DNA of 64,000 nucleotides, from assembly GCA_032358255.1 (NCBI GenBank), contig JAULBX010005776.1, positions 1 through 64,000 on the forward strand, written 5' to 3'. Of the stretch, positions 34,901 through 46,870 are shown piece by piece (position 1 is the stretch's first letter; every line of letters begins with the position of its first letter). The notes beneath the pieces were generated by a model. The model saw only the letters and a list, made by a program, of their open reading frames with translations, was not told where the DNA came from and ran no database searches. A program made the translations under genes and the position numbers. The stretch is from Heterotrichella gracilis (lineage: Eukaryota; Sar; Xanthophyceae; Tribonematales; Xanthonemataceae).

Positions 34901-36422
34901 CTGGTTTACAGTGCCCCTCCTGCGCCAGCGCTATGTGGCACACCCCCTTGTAGTTAGGGTTGGCCTGGAAGTCTGACCGGTCGGTGATGTCATAAAAGTA
35001 CTTGATGCCATACTGCTTGGCCATATCCCTGCACGCACGCACCGGTGGGGTTGGCGGGGTGGCAGCTGGCAACGTGTTATGGGTCCGCAGCACAGTCAGG
35101 AGGCAGATTTCCAACATCTTCCTAGGGTTTCTAGGGTTTTGGGCTGCAGGGTAGCCAGCGGGCCCAGGACCATTGCCATGTCGCTCCCTTGGAGGCCTCA
35201 GTGTGTTGGTCCAATTAGGGCTCCAAACCCTCCAAAACAGGATACATGCTGCTGCCGGGGTGAGGAATTGCAGGTGCAAGTCGTGCAGGTGGCACAAACC
35301 ATGCCTTGGGGTTTGGCTGTCCACAAGCACAGCTGCTTAGCATGAGAGGGCCAAACCCCGAGGTTGGCGTGTGGGTCCGTAGCGCAATTGCCCAAAACCC
35401 TAAAGCACGTTGCTATTTCTATGGCGGCAACGGACCATAGAATAACCGTAAACCCTACCACAACCAGCGCGCAGAGCTTCACCCCACTTGCTGCAAAAGG
35501 CATGGTGGAGGCATTCACAGCAGGAGTTGGCTGGCACCGCATACCTAAGGATGTCCACGTTGCGGTTGGCGCGTGTTTAGGGTTTAGGGTTTACTTATCT
35601 GGCGCCGCGTACCTCAGTATGTCCACGTTGCGGTTGGCGCGCGGGTCCGAGGTGAATATGTAGTGGTCTGGGATGATAACCACCCGCTCGGGGTCCCACA
35701 CCTGCGCGTCGGGCCCAAACTCCTTCTGGAAGATGCCAAAGGTGCCTGGCCCGCACACGTCGTGCGTCATCAGCTTGTCTACGTTGGTCCAGATGTTTTG
35801 CCCCGGGACCACGCTCGGGCTGCTGCTGTGCTTGGCAAGGATCTTCTCGGTCATGGTCATGGGAACCTTCAGCTGTAGGCAGGAAACAGAGGAGAATATG
35901 AGGCATGTAGACCTTGGTGTCAGATGGAATCCAGCAACACCCAGCTTGGAAACAGCTTTTCACGAGTGGTGGGGATGTTGTGGCGTTGTGCAGCTGTAAT
36001 ATTGGGCTGTGAAGTGAGTTGCTAGACATTGAAGCACTAAGGCCGAGTGCAGGCAGAGACTTACAGGGCCAGTTGAGCAGGGCAACACTACGAGGAAAGA
36101 GCACCATGCATTGGACTCGGCCTAACCATGAAAACTCCAGCAAAACCCAGCTCTCCACGCTAAGTTGCAGAGTGCTACTCTTTGAATTAATAACTGTTGG
36201 ATGGGAAGTGGGTTGGAGTGGCTAACCCTCGAGGACAAGAACACGTACCGAGCCTGTCGAGGCCGGCGAGCGCTGCATCACGGGTGGTGCGGCACTGGCC
36301 ATGACCCGGCTTGTGCTCCGAGCAGCCCTCTTTGGCCTGGTGGAGGCCACCACCCTGCCGCCTAGAGCAGGAGAAGGTATGTGGTTCAGTGAAGGTGCAA
36401 TGCGCCGCAGGGCATTGGACAT
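31909..36422 (-). CDS. 3-isopropylmalate dehydratase large subunit, plastid
   Basis: Nine exons in transcript order: 36249-36422, 35613-35872, 34901-35028, 34334-34555, 33783-33890, 32996-33212, 32622-32730, 31909-32205, with one junction each in phase (eight coding blocks visible); 504 aa, TGA stop. The first about 50 residues are Ser/Ala/Arg-rich without acids, a likely plastid transit peptide. The mature part has the aconitase-superfamily motifs [23 protein letters not shown] and AATQQ-type substrate loops. The three [4Fe-4S] ligands are Cys372 (SCTGG), Cys441 and Cys444 (CAACLGG). The enzyme interconverts 2- and 3-isopropylmalate in leucine synthesis together with a small subunit not in this window. 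Four of its introns carry copies of neighbouring exon ends. Confidence 0.96.
33575..33740 (-). repeat. two tandem copies of the 3' end of an isopropylmalate isomerase exon
   Basis: CCCGCCTCCACCACCATGTT with TGCACACC occurs at about 33593, 33692 and, in the true exon, 33793. The copies are nearly identical over 60-70 bases, then pass into CGCAAAGGGCATGTC and TTTAGGG repeats. The nearer copy keeps a possible GT donor; the further one has lost it. Confidence 0.9.
33741..33758. repeat. TTTAGGG array
   Basis: Between the second and third copies of the duplicated exon end the sequence reads AGGGTTTAGGGTTTAGGG. A matching but decayed stretch lies between copies one and two at about 33640-33655. Confidence 0.85.
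34000..34066. repeat. nested palindromes in an isopropylmalate isomerase intron
   Basis: CGTCTGGAGGTGC at 34021-34033 is perfectly complementary to GCACCTCCAGACG at 34050-34062. The loop TTGCTTGCTTATGCAT is itself complementary to ATGCATAAGCAAG just upstream. Two alternative hairpins are possible. Confidence 0.7.
34240..34300 (-). repeat. copy of an isopropylmalate isomerase exon end
   Basis: GGGTTTCACCTGCCACTGTG here repeats GGGTTTCACCTGCCACCGTG at 34325-34344, which carries the true donor. The motif TTATAGGGTTTAGGGTTT lies between them. Confidence 0.8.
34800..34865 (-). repeat. copy of an isopropylmalate isomerase exon end
   Basis: CACCTGGTTTACAGTGCCCC and the following CTCCTGCGCCAGCGCTATGTG occur at about 34819-34859 and again at 34899-34940, where they form the true exon end. 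Over the shared 40 bases there is no mismatch, so this duplication is recent. TTAGGGTTTCGGGTTTAGGG separates the two. Confidence 0.9.
35538..35580 (-). repeat. copy of an isopropylmalate isomerase exon end
   Basis: GTCCACGTTGCGGTTGGCGC occurs at about 35553 and at 35622, the latter in the true exon. Each is preceded by a related GCACCGCATACCT or GCGCCGCGTACCT that holds the donor. TTTAGGGTTTAGGGTTTA lies between. Confidence 0.9.
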
Positions 36423-38945
36423 GCCACACAAAAAGCATGGTGGGTGGTGGATGTGCATTGGACCCTCAAAGCAACTGCAGTTTCCACAGAAGAGCACAGC
36501 CTATGCAGAAATCGCGACAACGCAAGCCCTTACCTGCGACGGCCTGCATTTGAGTGTGCACCATAGCTGAAACCACCTCGGAAACCCAGGACCCAGCAAG
36601 TTATCAAACAACCTCAGGATCGAGCGTACGGTCACGAGTAGAAGTTATGGGAACCTTTGCACGAGCGATAGCTTGTAACACCGCGAGTTTTTCGATGCAG
36701 AAACGCACAAACTTCCAGGAGTCTCTTAGCACAACGCTGGCAAGTGCGGGTGGTTTTGGAAGGTTTTGCAAACGTGCCCGCCGCCAGGGGGAGGACGGAT
36801 GAATACAAAAGCGGGGATGTAAAAGTCCCTTCCATGGGGTCTTTGCAGCCTTCATCATCGTTCTGTTATTCTGTATTGGCAGCTGCACTGGGTAAACGAT
36901 TCTGCACCGTTGGCAACCAGCTGACGTTGGAACCTTGCCAGAGTTTGATGCTTGTAAACAGTGCCACCCCACAACTGACGTCTCTCAGAGGGCCAAGCAT
37001 GGTGCCATTGTGTAGCTGCTCCCACCTTTGCTGGCAGACGTTCTTGTCCTCAGCGCGACATCAGCGCTTGCAGGAACCCCTAACACTTTGGTTACTTCAA
37101 GACAGCCGAGGCTACTGACAGTAGCCTATTTTGCCCCCATGGGGCAGCAATTGCCCCTCAAGTTGAAAGAACAGTCACTGACAGCACAAAGGACAGAGCC
37201 CCTTACACAACACTCTACTCGCCCAACAAATTGACAACATCTATAGCATGCCCAGGCCAGAGGGACTCAACAGAATACTACATAAGCACAGATGCTACAT
37301 AAGCTGCACTGCAGGCACAAAGCGATGCACTATGCCAAATCTAAGGAGGTTGGACCTGGGGACACATACAGCTGTCCATTGCTCAAGGCCATCACTGGTT
37401 CACACTCTGGATCAGGTTAAACTTAAGACCACAGTGACTACTAAACCCATTGGGAGGGCAGGGAGCCCAGAGCTACACCCATTAAACTAGTCCAAGCCCT
37501 AAAACTCAGACACCGTGGGAACACACCGTGCAGCCAAGCACCAAGACAGGGCTTCTTCACTGGCTGTGCGAAAAGCGACTGATGGAGACGAGGTAAAATG
37601 ACCTGGCCCACTTTTAACGTCAGTACAAACTTTGTTCTGAACAGCGGAAAACTGCGGCAGCGCTAACGCTGTTCAAATGCACCCTTGATGAAAGGAACGA
37701 CCACAAAAGTACCACGAGACATGCATACACGCCAGTGCATAAACAAGCTGGCAAGCTCCCGCCATATGGAACCGGGTGCTTCAAAACTCGCCACATCTAC
37801 ACAAACGACTGACAGGCGTGATACCCATGTCTAGGAGGAAACACTCCAACAAGTACTATCAATCACACACGCCGACGGTTCCCCCCATGAGGGTTCAGGG
37901 TTTTCTGTTCACGGCAGAGTGGTGCAAAACAAGCTGAGAGCTGTTGCAAACATCATGATAAAAGTGCAGTGCGGGGTGGTAGCCAGTGTTAAAAGAGGTG
38001 CCCTGTTTGTTGTCGAATCACATCACCATATGGGCACCTCGCATATCACGTCGCATTCAAATGGCAGGTGGGAAGACGGGTTGATGAGCAACGCTGCGCC
38101 TAGCTAGCTGGCCGTGACTCAAACCGCGAAATTGGTGAAACAAAGGGCAAATGCTAAATTGCATCTATTGAATCCCTGCATCTGGCCATTCCTATATACA
38201 TCAGCTTGGAACGGAAACACACCAGCTCCAAATGGAGCATCTGTGAAAAACGTACATGGGTTGCGGAAAGCAGCCTTAGAATCAAGTGCGGTGGCCCCCT
38301 GTGCCATGCGGGGGCTGCCACTTGCCACACAGGCACAGGGATATGCAGCGTATCAATTCGACCTCACACACTCGGTTTTGTATCAATGCAAAGCGCCCCA
38401 TACCACGGACCAACACACCGGCTGCAAGCTGCGTTGCACACCCGTTGAAAAGGTGCCACTGCAAAAAAATAGCAGACCTGCAAAAACAGGAAGAAAAAGA
38501 AGCCCAGACCTTTAATCAGCCATTGCGCGAATGCAACGCATTGCCTCCCCAAATTTGCACAGTGTTCTCGAAAACAGACCAGCAGGGGTGTCAGCAAAAA
38601 GCTAAACCTGGCAGTACAAATGAAATGGCTTTGCAAAGAAATGACACGACACCAAGGGAACTCTGAAACGCCGGCGGTACTGTCAAGGCCGGCCGATTGC
38701 TGCCCAAGAAAGGATTCCATTTAGTTAAGTTTCCGTTTGCTCCACGAGCCACATGCCAGAGCTTCAGCACAGGCTATACCACTGGGATGGCGGTGGCGAT
38801 GGCGGCCATGGAAGTCCATTGGTACCACCCGCGCCCACCTCCACCACCACAGCGTGGCATTGGGAGTAATAGCGCACACCACCACCAGGCAAAGTGGCAT
38901 TGGTACCACCCCACCCCACCCAGGTAAAAGCGCCCCTGGCCCGCC
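36423..38945. other. 2.5 kb without a supported gene
   Basis: The left part is the promoter side of the isopropylmalate isomerase gene and the right part the 3' flank of the Gln-rich gene. Open frames around 37919-38666 show no recognised sequence, no splice pattern and no homology I can name. A long 3' untranslated region of the Gln-rich gene is possible. Confidence 0.4.
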
Positions 38946-41900
38946 TCACTGCTGCATGGGCATGCCCTGCAGGGCCTGGGAGGTGGCGAGCGACACCGGG
39001 ATGGCGGTGTAGGTGTTGGTCCCATGCGCGTCGGTGGAGTGCTGCAGCGCCATGAGCTGGTGCTGCAGGTTGTCCGCCGACACCACCATGATGTGCTGCT
39101 GCGCCTGCATGGGCTGCATGGCCTGCATGCCCCCCACCTGGGGCACCAGCTGCTGCAGGGGCGGGGCGCCTTGCCGCTGCTGGACCTGCACAGAATGGGT
39201 CTGCTGGGCCCCCTGCTGCTGCTGCTGGGCGGCCGCCTGTTGCTGCTGCTGCTGCTGGTGGTGCTGGGCAACGGCCTGCTGCTGCGCGGCATGCTGCTGC
39301 TGCTGGCGGTGGTGGTGCTGCGCCACAGCCTGGTGGGCCTGCTGCACCTGGTGGGCGTGGTGCGCCTGCGCGTTCGCCTGCGCTTGGGCATTCGCCTGCT
39401 GCTGCTGCTGCTGCGCGCTGGAGGGCATGCCCACGTCCCCCGAGCCCATGCTCATAGTGGGCTGCATCTGCTGGGGGGTGGTCACGATCTCGCCCTGCAG
39501 CACCTGGCCCTGTAGAGGAGCATGGCAGGGGTTGGATCAGCGTCTGATGGAAAAGCGCAGTGTATGATCAACTGCAAGTCGTGCATAGTCAGGGCCAATG
39601 GCATGCATTTGGGCGCCTGCTTGGCGTGGCATACCCTGGCCTAGATGAAATTTTTCCACAAGCTGTCAGTGAATGAACAGGTACTACACAGGTACATGGA
39701 TGCAGGTATGTTACCCATAGCATGCCCTCCATGGCCTGAATTAACAAAGCAAAATTAAGCCTTTAATCACAAGAATTGCAACTACTTATCGAAAATTATT
39801 AACAACAAAGAAGTATAAAATGTTACCTGCTGCACCATCTGGGTGGTTGCAAAGGGCCTGTCCAGCGGCTCCATCCCCATGCCCCCGTCATGCATCATCA
39901 TGGATCCCGAGGAGGGCAGCGCCACCTGCTGCGCAAGCTGGGGGGCGGGCTCCAGCACCTGCTGCGGCGCCTGGCCCCCGCCGCCCCCCTGCTGCACCAG
40001 TACGGGCTGCAGCTGCTGCGGCAGGGCCACCGGCTGAAGCGTGTGGAAGGTCTGCTGCACCAGGGGCTGCATCTGCGCCAGGGGAGCGAGACCGGGGTCA
40101 AGAAATCCCCATCCATGGACCTCAAATTTTGAGAGTCACAAAGGGGTACATTTTCAGGTACTAAAACTACAGCAGGAATCCGCTGAGGGGTGAGAAAGGT
40201 TGATAAGGGTCACGAGGCGGCCAGCGCGCACAACCACGGTCAGCGCTTGTGCAACGGCCAGTGGATGGTGAGGGGGGAGAGGTATCGGCATGTCGCCAAC
40301 AGGCGTAGGCAAGCACATGCTCCTGATTGGATCCTGAGTTTGGATTGGATTCTGAGTTTGGGATTATGGGGTTAAACACTACGGGTATTACCTGCATGTG
40401 CACCAGCGGCTGCTCCTGGTTGGGCAGGGGCGCATCCATTGCCTGGAGCATGCTCTGCAGCTGCACAGACTGCAGGCTGTCCTGGTGCTGGAGCGTGGTG
40501 GTCAGGCCAGGGGGAGCGGGCTGCACCACAATCAAGGTCTCCTGCAAGAGGGGAGGTGTGTGGTGAATCAGCTAGGAGGATTGGCGCAGGGATTTGTGAC
40601 AGTTTCTGGGCACTGGTGCATGGATGAGGTGGGGAGAGGAGGCATTCCCATCGGTCCTTCCCTAGAGGGGTTGCACAATGTGTGCTTTGCGGCTCAGATG
40701 TTGACTCACGTATGCAACGCAGGAATTGCAACCATGTGCATGGACTGGACTCCCCAGCATGACCACTAACAGGTTACTGACAACCCGCACTCCAATTCTT
40801 GCAGGCTTCTGCCTCTCACCTGCTGGGGCGCACTGATCACGGCAGGCGCAGGCACCAGGCGCGGCGCATCCCCGGGATGGCCGCTGGTGGTGACCACGGC
40901 TGCGGGCTGGGGTACAGGCGGGGGGGGCGCCTGCTGGTAGGCCACAGGCACCGCGATGGCTTGGCCGCCGCTGGGCAGCTGCATGCCCGCAGAGTTCTGG
41001 ATGACAACCACCTCGCGGATCTGCAACAGATGGGATCAATTACAACAGAAATGCTGTAAATTTAATACCCATATGGCCGATAATTGGATGCATGGCAGGA
41101 TATTTATGCCCGCGGCATTTCAGCTGGCCAACGCTAGCCCAGTACTGTATACTGCATGCCAACTGCTTCCTACTGAGAATGCGCAAACATGTCATCCCCT
41201 CTAGCATAGTTTGCTGCCATTTCACCGAGAAGGCAGGTTTCCACCCCACAGCACATTTGGCCAATATTTACCACTACTGCAAATGACCTCCGCAACTCAG
41301 AACCTGTAGCTATCCACCATCCACCACCCACCATCCACCTGATGCCCACAGGCCTGTGGTGCACAACATATGCCCAGGAAGAGGGCTAAGGGTTTATGAT
41401 TTAGGGTTTAGGGTGTGCCCACCTGCTCCCCGCTGACCGGCAGCACCGCAGCCACCGCAGCCGCGCCCGCCGGAGCCAGCACCGCTGCCGGCGGCGCCTC
41501 CCCAAACCCAAATGCCTTTGCCTCCAGCTGCTGCGCGTGCACCTGCAGGTTCTGCGCTTGGACCGCCAGGTTCTGGGCCTGCGCCTGCGCCTGGACCTGC
41601 ACGCGCGAGGCACCAAATCAGCCCATGAATCATGCTTCATGCACAAGCAGCTTTTACGTATGACGCAGGCTGTGCTGCATGGGTCATTTCCAGGATGACC
41701 CTTCTACGGGGTCAGGCAGAACATGGCAGGCAATTGGCAATACCTAGTGCATACGTTATCATGATTATTACCAACCGCAGCTGATGTGCAAGAGCTGTGG
41801 AGCCGTTCTTGCATTCAACTAGTTTGAATCACATTATAATTTGTATGCGTACCTGCGCATGGGCATGCGCCTGCGCCCGCGCCGCCAGGTTGTTTGCCTG

Positions 41901-44636
41901 TGCCACCGCCTGCGCCTTGGCGTTGCCATGCGCGTACGCCTGCGCCTCCAGGTTCTGAGCCTGCTGGTGCGCATTCGCATCTGACTCGCTGCTACCACCA
42001 CCTGCAGCAGCGTCAGAAGTGATGCTTTAGGGATGATCGAGTGCGATATGTTGTAGTATTTCAGTGTGTGCGCTCAATCCCTGCAGCGCACACATCCATA
42101 AACAACCCCCTGATGTACACTACATCCTTCAATAAGCCCAAGGTCATGTAGAAAAGAATTTGCCATGTGCCAATAACAAAAGTGCCCCGCCCCTTGCCCA
42201 CCCCATCAGCTGAAACATCGATGCATCACATCTGGCCGCCCTTAGGGTTTAGGGTTTAGGCCGCGCACCTGACACGTCGATGCAGCACATCTGGCCGCTG
42301 GGCAGCATCACGTTGACAGACGAAACCTTCTTGAGCAGCTGGTCCGCCTGCGCCGACAACTGCGTCTGGATCTGCGCATGGGTCTGCGCCTGCGCCGCTA
42401 GCTGCTGCGCCTGGGCCTGGGCCTCGGCGTGCGCATGTGCGTGCGCGTTGGCCTGCGCCTGGAGCGACTGCGCCTGGGCTTGGACCTCTAGGGACTCCGC
42501 CTGCACCTGCGCAGCAAATGACATAATAATTCAATTAACATAACAAAGTGTCACCTGTTGACCTATTTTTCTTTTTCCCCAACCTGAAGCAAGGAATGAG
42601 GACAACACGCCATCCTGTGACATCAGATCCTCCTGGCAAAATCTGCAAAGACAACGCAAATGCAGCGAGGAAAAGGCTGCTTGGGCCCAGCTTAATTGAC
42701 CAGAATGGAGGTATCACAATATGATGCATTTGACTGCATGATGATCCGGCAATTTCCTAGAAATGCATGTAGCTGTTTCCTAGGAAATGCATGTGCATGA
42801 CTAACCGCACCTGCAGCGACTGCGCCTTGGCTGCCACCTGCACCTTGACTGGCTCAGCATCCACCTGCTGCACCTGGACCTGGAGGTTCTCAGCAGCAGC
42901 CTGCAACATGGGCAAATGCGCGGGATCAGCAGCCGTGCTGTGCTGTGATGGGTGCGCCATGCCCTGATAGGCACGCATGCATTCTAGTTGGAAATTTCCC
43001 AGACGCATGGCGCCCCCGCCGCCTGGTAGGCAAGGGTTGAGCAGCACACCGCGCTGGAGTGGCTAATTGTCAATGCAGGGCTGGGCAGGGCAGGGGGGTC
43101 AAATGCACCTTGAGGTTCTGGGCCTGTGCTTGCAGTGTCCGCGAGGAGTCAGAGAGCGCCTGTGCATCTGAGGGCGGGGCCGGTGCCTGCGCAATGGCCA
43201 CTACCTGCTGGCCGGGGGCGGATGTGGACACGCTCAGCGCGGGCGGGGCAGCAAAGTGCGCCACCTGGGGCTGAAGCACTGCTGCCGGTTGGGGACCCGA
43301 GGTCACCGCGGCGATCCCCGCAGGCGCCGCGGCAAACACCGCCTGGCCCGACATGGTGTGGCCGGCGGGGATGAGCTGCAGGGGCTGGGTGGGCTGGATC
43401 GGGCCCTGCACGCTCCCTCCGCCCTGCACACACACACACGAGGGGGGTGTGAAGTTGGGTCAAGGGAGCCATTGAAACAGTACCATGGTCCTTGGTGTGT
43501 GCCAGCCAGGTGTGCAGGGGCCCTACTGAGCCCCTGGGCGCTTGTCGCCATGCATGCACATGCTGCTGTGGTGGTATGCGCGCCCACATGCCAGGGGAGC
43601 AAGCAGGCACTCACCAGCTGCGCCACCTGGACTGCCACAGAGGTGGGCACAGGGCCCGCGGCCACGATGGCTATCGGCTCGGTCTTGACTGGAGGGGGGA
43701 GGTGCTGCTGTTGCTGCTGCTGCTGCTGCTGGTGTTGCTGCTGCAGCTGCTGCTCAGAGTGTGAGGGCTGCGGGATGGGCAGCGGCTGCTGTAGGGGGTC
43801 TGGTGGGAATGCAGTGGAGCCAGAGTGCGTCTGCCCCGCAGGCTCCCCGCCGTGGCCCATGTGGGCGCCCGCTGCGGCAATGGCGGCGTGGGCAGCCATC
43901 AGCTCGCGCTCCAGCTGCTCGTTCTGCCCCTTCTGCATCTCCAGCTCGCCCCGCAGCTGGTTGTTCTCTTGCTGGAGGTGGGCCACCACGTCCGAGCCGC
44001 TGTTCTGGGCCGCAGATAGCCGCTGCTTGAGCTCCTGGAACAGACAATGAGGGGCATTGGTCACCCAGGCAGTCAAAAGCCCACATGCAAGTGCCCACAT
44101 GGCTACGATGGTGCCCAGATCAAATGGCCAATGCGTGCTCCTGGGTTCGAAATCCCGGCGGTGGACAGGACCATGCGACAAAACCCACGAGGGCTGCTCA
44201 CCTGGAGCTGCCTCTCCCTCTCCTCGCAGTGCTTTCGGACGTCGCCAGTGGCGATGCCGCGTACTATCTTGGCTAAGGTTAACCGGCTCTTCTCGCCACG
44301 CTTGCCCACCCCGCCCAGCAGCGGCCCCAGAATCTTGCACTCGTCCGAAAGCATCTTCTCATCACCCTTGGTCTCCAGCCTGCCGCTGAAACGGCCCTGG
44401 AGATGCGGCCGCTTGGGTACGTGCGCACGACGCTTTCTGCCCGTACTCTTGCTGCCATCCCCTTGCTCAGCATCTGCACCAGAATCGACGTCTGATCCCT
44501 CGTCCTCCTCCTCCTCCTCCCCCGCTGCGCTTTCCTTGGCTGTCTCCTCGAGCTCGTGCTCCAGGGAGTAGCGTCCAGAAGATGCTTCTGACAGGTTGGG
44601 CTTCCTGCGCTTGTTCGAGTCTGTAGAGCCGAACAT
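38946..44636 (-). CDS. Gln/Ala-rich, coiled-coil protein, possible transcription regulator
   Basis: Exons in transcript order: 44202-44636, 43615-44034, 43109-43423, 42811-42900, 42269-42506, 41853-42001, 41423-41596, 40820-41020, 40392-40541, 39827-40072, a 21-bp micro-exon 39718-39738 (probable), 38946-39509; about 1000 aa, TGA stop. Almost every intron is in phase 0. Residues 1-145 hold an acidic stretch, a basic KRRKP/GRKRR pair that looks like a nuclear signal, and a helical block; then comes a coiled coil, polyglutamine, and a long series of Ala-Gln and Ala-His repeats (LQAQAQ, AHAHAHAE). The C-terminal exon is again Gln/His-rich. Such composition is typical of transcription co-regulators, but I recognise no DNA-binding domain. 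An upstream in-frame ATG at 44753 would add 39 residues. Confidence 0.75.
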
Positions 44637-45289
44637 GCTTCGATGATCCACAGGGTCCGGCGTGGGAAGGCAAACGCCGGTGCTCAAGCTGATGAGCTGC
44701 TTGGCAGAAGCTCGGAACTGAAGTTTAGGAGCTGCCGCCACACCTCGCTGCATAGCCTGAGACCTTGGAGCCCAAACCCGGAAACACCCCTAGGGATCCC
44801 ACAGCAGGAGGGCCAAATCCCGGTGCACGAAGCGCACGCCTCGCAAGGCCTGCCGTACTGCTGCCGGATTTCAAAATGGAGGCTGCATGGCTGCGGGTAC
44901 GTGGCTGGCTGTCGGTGAATGTGCAGCAAAAGGTCACTCCGCCGTTTTAGCAAAAGCTCCAGCGTTCGCCTTTGCTGCTGATGTGGTCTGGCCTCGCACG
45001 AGACATGCACGCACAGGAGTGGCAGGGAAACTACTGGCGGGAAGCAAACACGCGGTGCACCGATGATGCTTGGGAACGGGAGGCAGTTAGGGCACAATGG
45101 GAGGGTTGATGATCCTCACAGCTGCAGCTTTTGTGTCTTTGAAGGACTGGGGCCAAAAGTGCCCCAGCGAGTGACAAAACCCCGCGGGCCGCAGCCAGGC
45201 GGCAGCGGCGGCAGCGGCGGCAGGCTAGGGGAAGCATAATAGGAATCTGAAGGGTCACTTTGGTGAGCCAGCGAGGCAGCCAGGAGGAA
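44637..45289. promoter_or_regulatory. 5' flank of the Gln-rich gene
   Basis: Presumed promoter and leader of the minus-strand gene, including the alternative start codon at 44753. A GGC/GCA-rich run lies near 45190-45230. Nothing else is recognised. Confidence 0.35.
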
Positions 45290-45860
45290 GCCAGGGTATG
45301 CATATGGCATGCATGCATATAGCGCTTGAAGGCAAATGGGCCAATACACGCCAGGAAAGCTTGCAATGCACCTTCATGCTGCATTTATCAAAACCCACTG
45401 ATGCCCGACACTCATCTGGGGCCCCGAGACTCTACATGCTGTATTGGGCAGTCTTGCAGCCAATACTACGTGTCGTACAAATTACCAGTCACCCCTGCGT
45501 ACTCGTCGCGATATTACAGACCCTGGCCTAAAAGGTCTGGTACGGACGTTGGTGGTCACGTTTCCTCCATGGGGCCATTTTCTTTGTCGCCCACTTATCA
45601 CCACGGGAAAAGCACGGGCAGCTGGCGCACTATCTAGGGTTGTCCTATTCTTATGTTGCCTGTTTGGCTGGCGTTCTACTTCTTCATCTTGGCACCCACC
45701 GGAATCTGTGGTGGTGCTCAACTATGGCAGCCAGTCGTGCAAGAAATGCCTCGCCAGTGCCTTCCCAACCCAGTGGAACTTAACCCAGTGCATGTCGTCT
45801 CACCGCTGCTGCCCAAACCACCCACCCTTGTGGGCTGTGGTTTTTTAGAGTGCAAATCGT
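45290..45860 (+). pseudogene. decayed copy of ARP7 promoter and first exon
   Basis: Starting at GCATGCATATAGCG the sequence runs parallel to 51950-52391 over the whole upstream region. Shared blocks include CATGCTGTATTGGGCA against CATGTTGCATTGGGCA, and CTGGCCTAAAAGGTC against CTGGCCTTAAAGGTC. At about 45707 it reads ATCTGTGGTGGTGCTCAACT, parallel to the first ARP7 codons, and continues as LNYGSQSCKKCLASAFP. The start codon is lost (the ATGGAG of ARP7 is not kept) and the donor is gone. No later ARP7 exon follows. It is a truncated, plus-strand duplicate about 6.6 kb upstream of the intact gene. Confidence 0.8.
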
Positions 45861-46204
45861 GTTCTGCAGTGCAACCAGCAGAGCTGGCTTGTAAGCATTC
45901 CAAATTATGTCTCTGGCTGCTCAACAGATGTTAATAAACCCGCGCGGAACCGCTGCACTTTAGGCACCCTAGTATTTTCCTTCTGACACAGTTGGACTGT
46001 TGCAGTGTCGGTGCATGTGGACACACAACCTTTGTTCCCAAAGGTCCTAGCTGGCTGGCAGCACACGTTATTCTTAACTCAAGTGGTAACCTCCGTAACA
46101 GTTACAAACACAAAGGTGGTGTGCATAATGGTTGGCGCAGCTGTTAACACCCGGGAACCCTAGCTAGTTAGGTTCTCACATCGAACCTCCTCGGCAATGT
46201 CTTT

Positions 46205-46320
46205 CAGTGGAGAATGCCCATATATATAAACTCACTATCCCCACAACTTTGATTAAAATTTCTTTTTAATAAAAAAGTGTGGGGATAGTGAGCTTTATAT
46301 GTATGTGCATTCACCACTGA
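46205..46320. repeat. 116-bp long palindrome, MITE-like
   Basis: TCAGTGGAGAATGCCCATAT at the left end matches, in reverse complement, ATATGTATGTGCATTCACCACTGA at the right. The inner arms CTCACTATCCCCAC and GTGGGGATAGTGAG are perfect. About 48 bases per arm flank an AT-rich centre of about 20. The inner arms are far better conserved than the intergenic surroundings would predict. It could be a miniature inverted-repeat transposable element or a structured RNA; no clear target-site duplication is seen. Confidence 0.7.
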
Positions 46321-46870
46321 GCGACGTTGCAGAGGATATTCAACCGGAGAATCTAATAAGCCAGGGTCTATTAGTTACACTATTATATTGTTCGTGTCCT
46401 TCTACTCTCTCAACCTAGGTTTTAAGCTGCACTGCACTCTGTTGGACATCACGCTGTTGAAAAGTTTTATTCTACCGCCAGGAGACGCGTTGTACTCGAG
46501 GCGAAAGACAACCAGGTCATCAAAACGTGCCCAGACGGCCCTGAACTGCGATTGACGGGTGAACTGAAAATGAAAACAGTTCACAACATAACAAACAGAT
46601 GGATACCAAACAATGAACAAATACAGCAGTCCATGACGGTCCATCCATTTATTCTTTATGTTGTAAACTGTTCATATTCTCAGTGGTGACCAAAACAGGA
46701 CCTAGCAGCTAACCCACGACAGCCAGACTCCCTGCCAAGGTGGTGGAGATGCGAGTACGCACAAGGCAAAAATCAGGACCGCCTCCCCGGCACCCTACGA
46801 TCCCGACAAAAATAACATGCACAGGACAAGTCCAGCAACGACTCCATGAACAAACAACACACCACACTTA

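Noticed and set aside
37919-38666. Frames of 60-133 codons in the 36.4-38.9 kb gap
   Set aside because: Short, overlapping on both strands and without any recognised sequence; more likely 3' untranslated or intergenic DNA.
39013-39567. Open frames on the plus strand that encode long Leu- or Cys-rich proteins
   Set aside because: They are the reverse of CAG/GCA repeats in the Gln-rich minus-strand exon; composition alone explains them.
43256-44340. Long frames on both strands over the Gln-rich gene (264 and 345 codons)
   Set aside because: The 264-codon plus frame is antisense. The 345-codon minus frame follows the true exon 2 but runs through introns that have good splice sites at 43615 and 44034.
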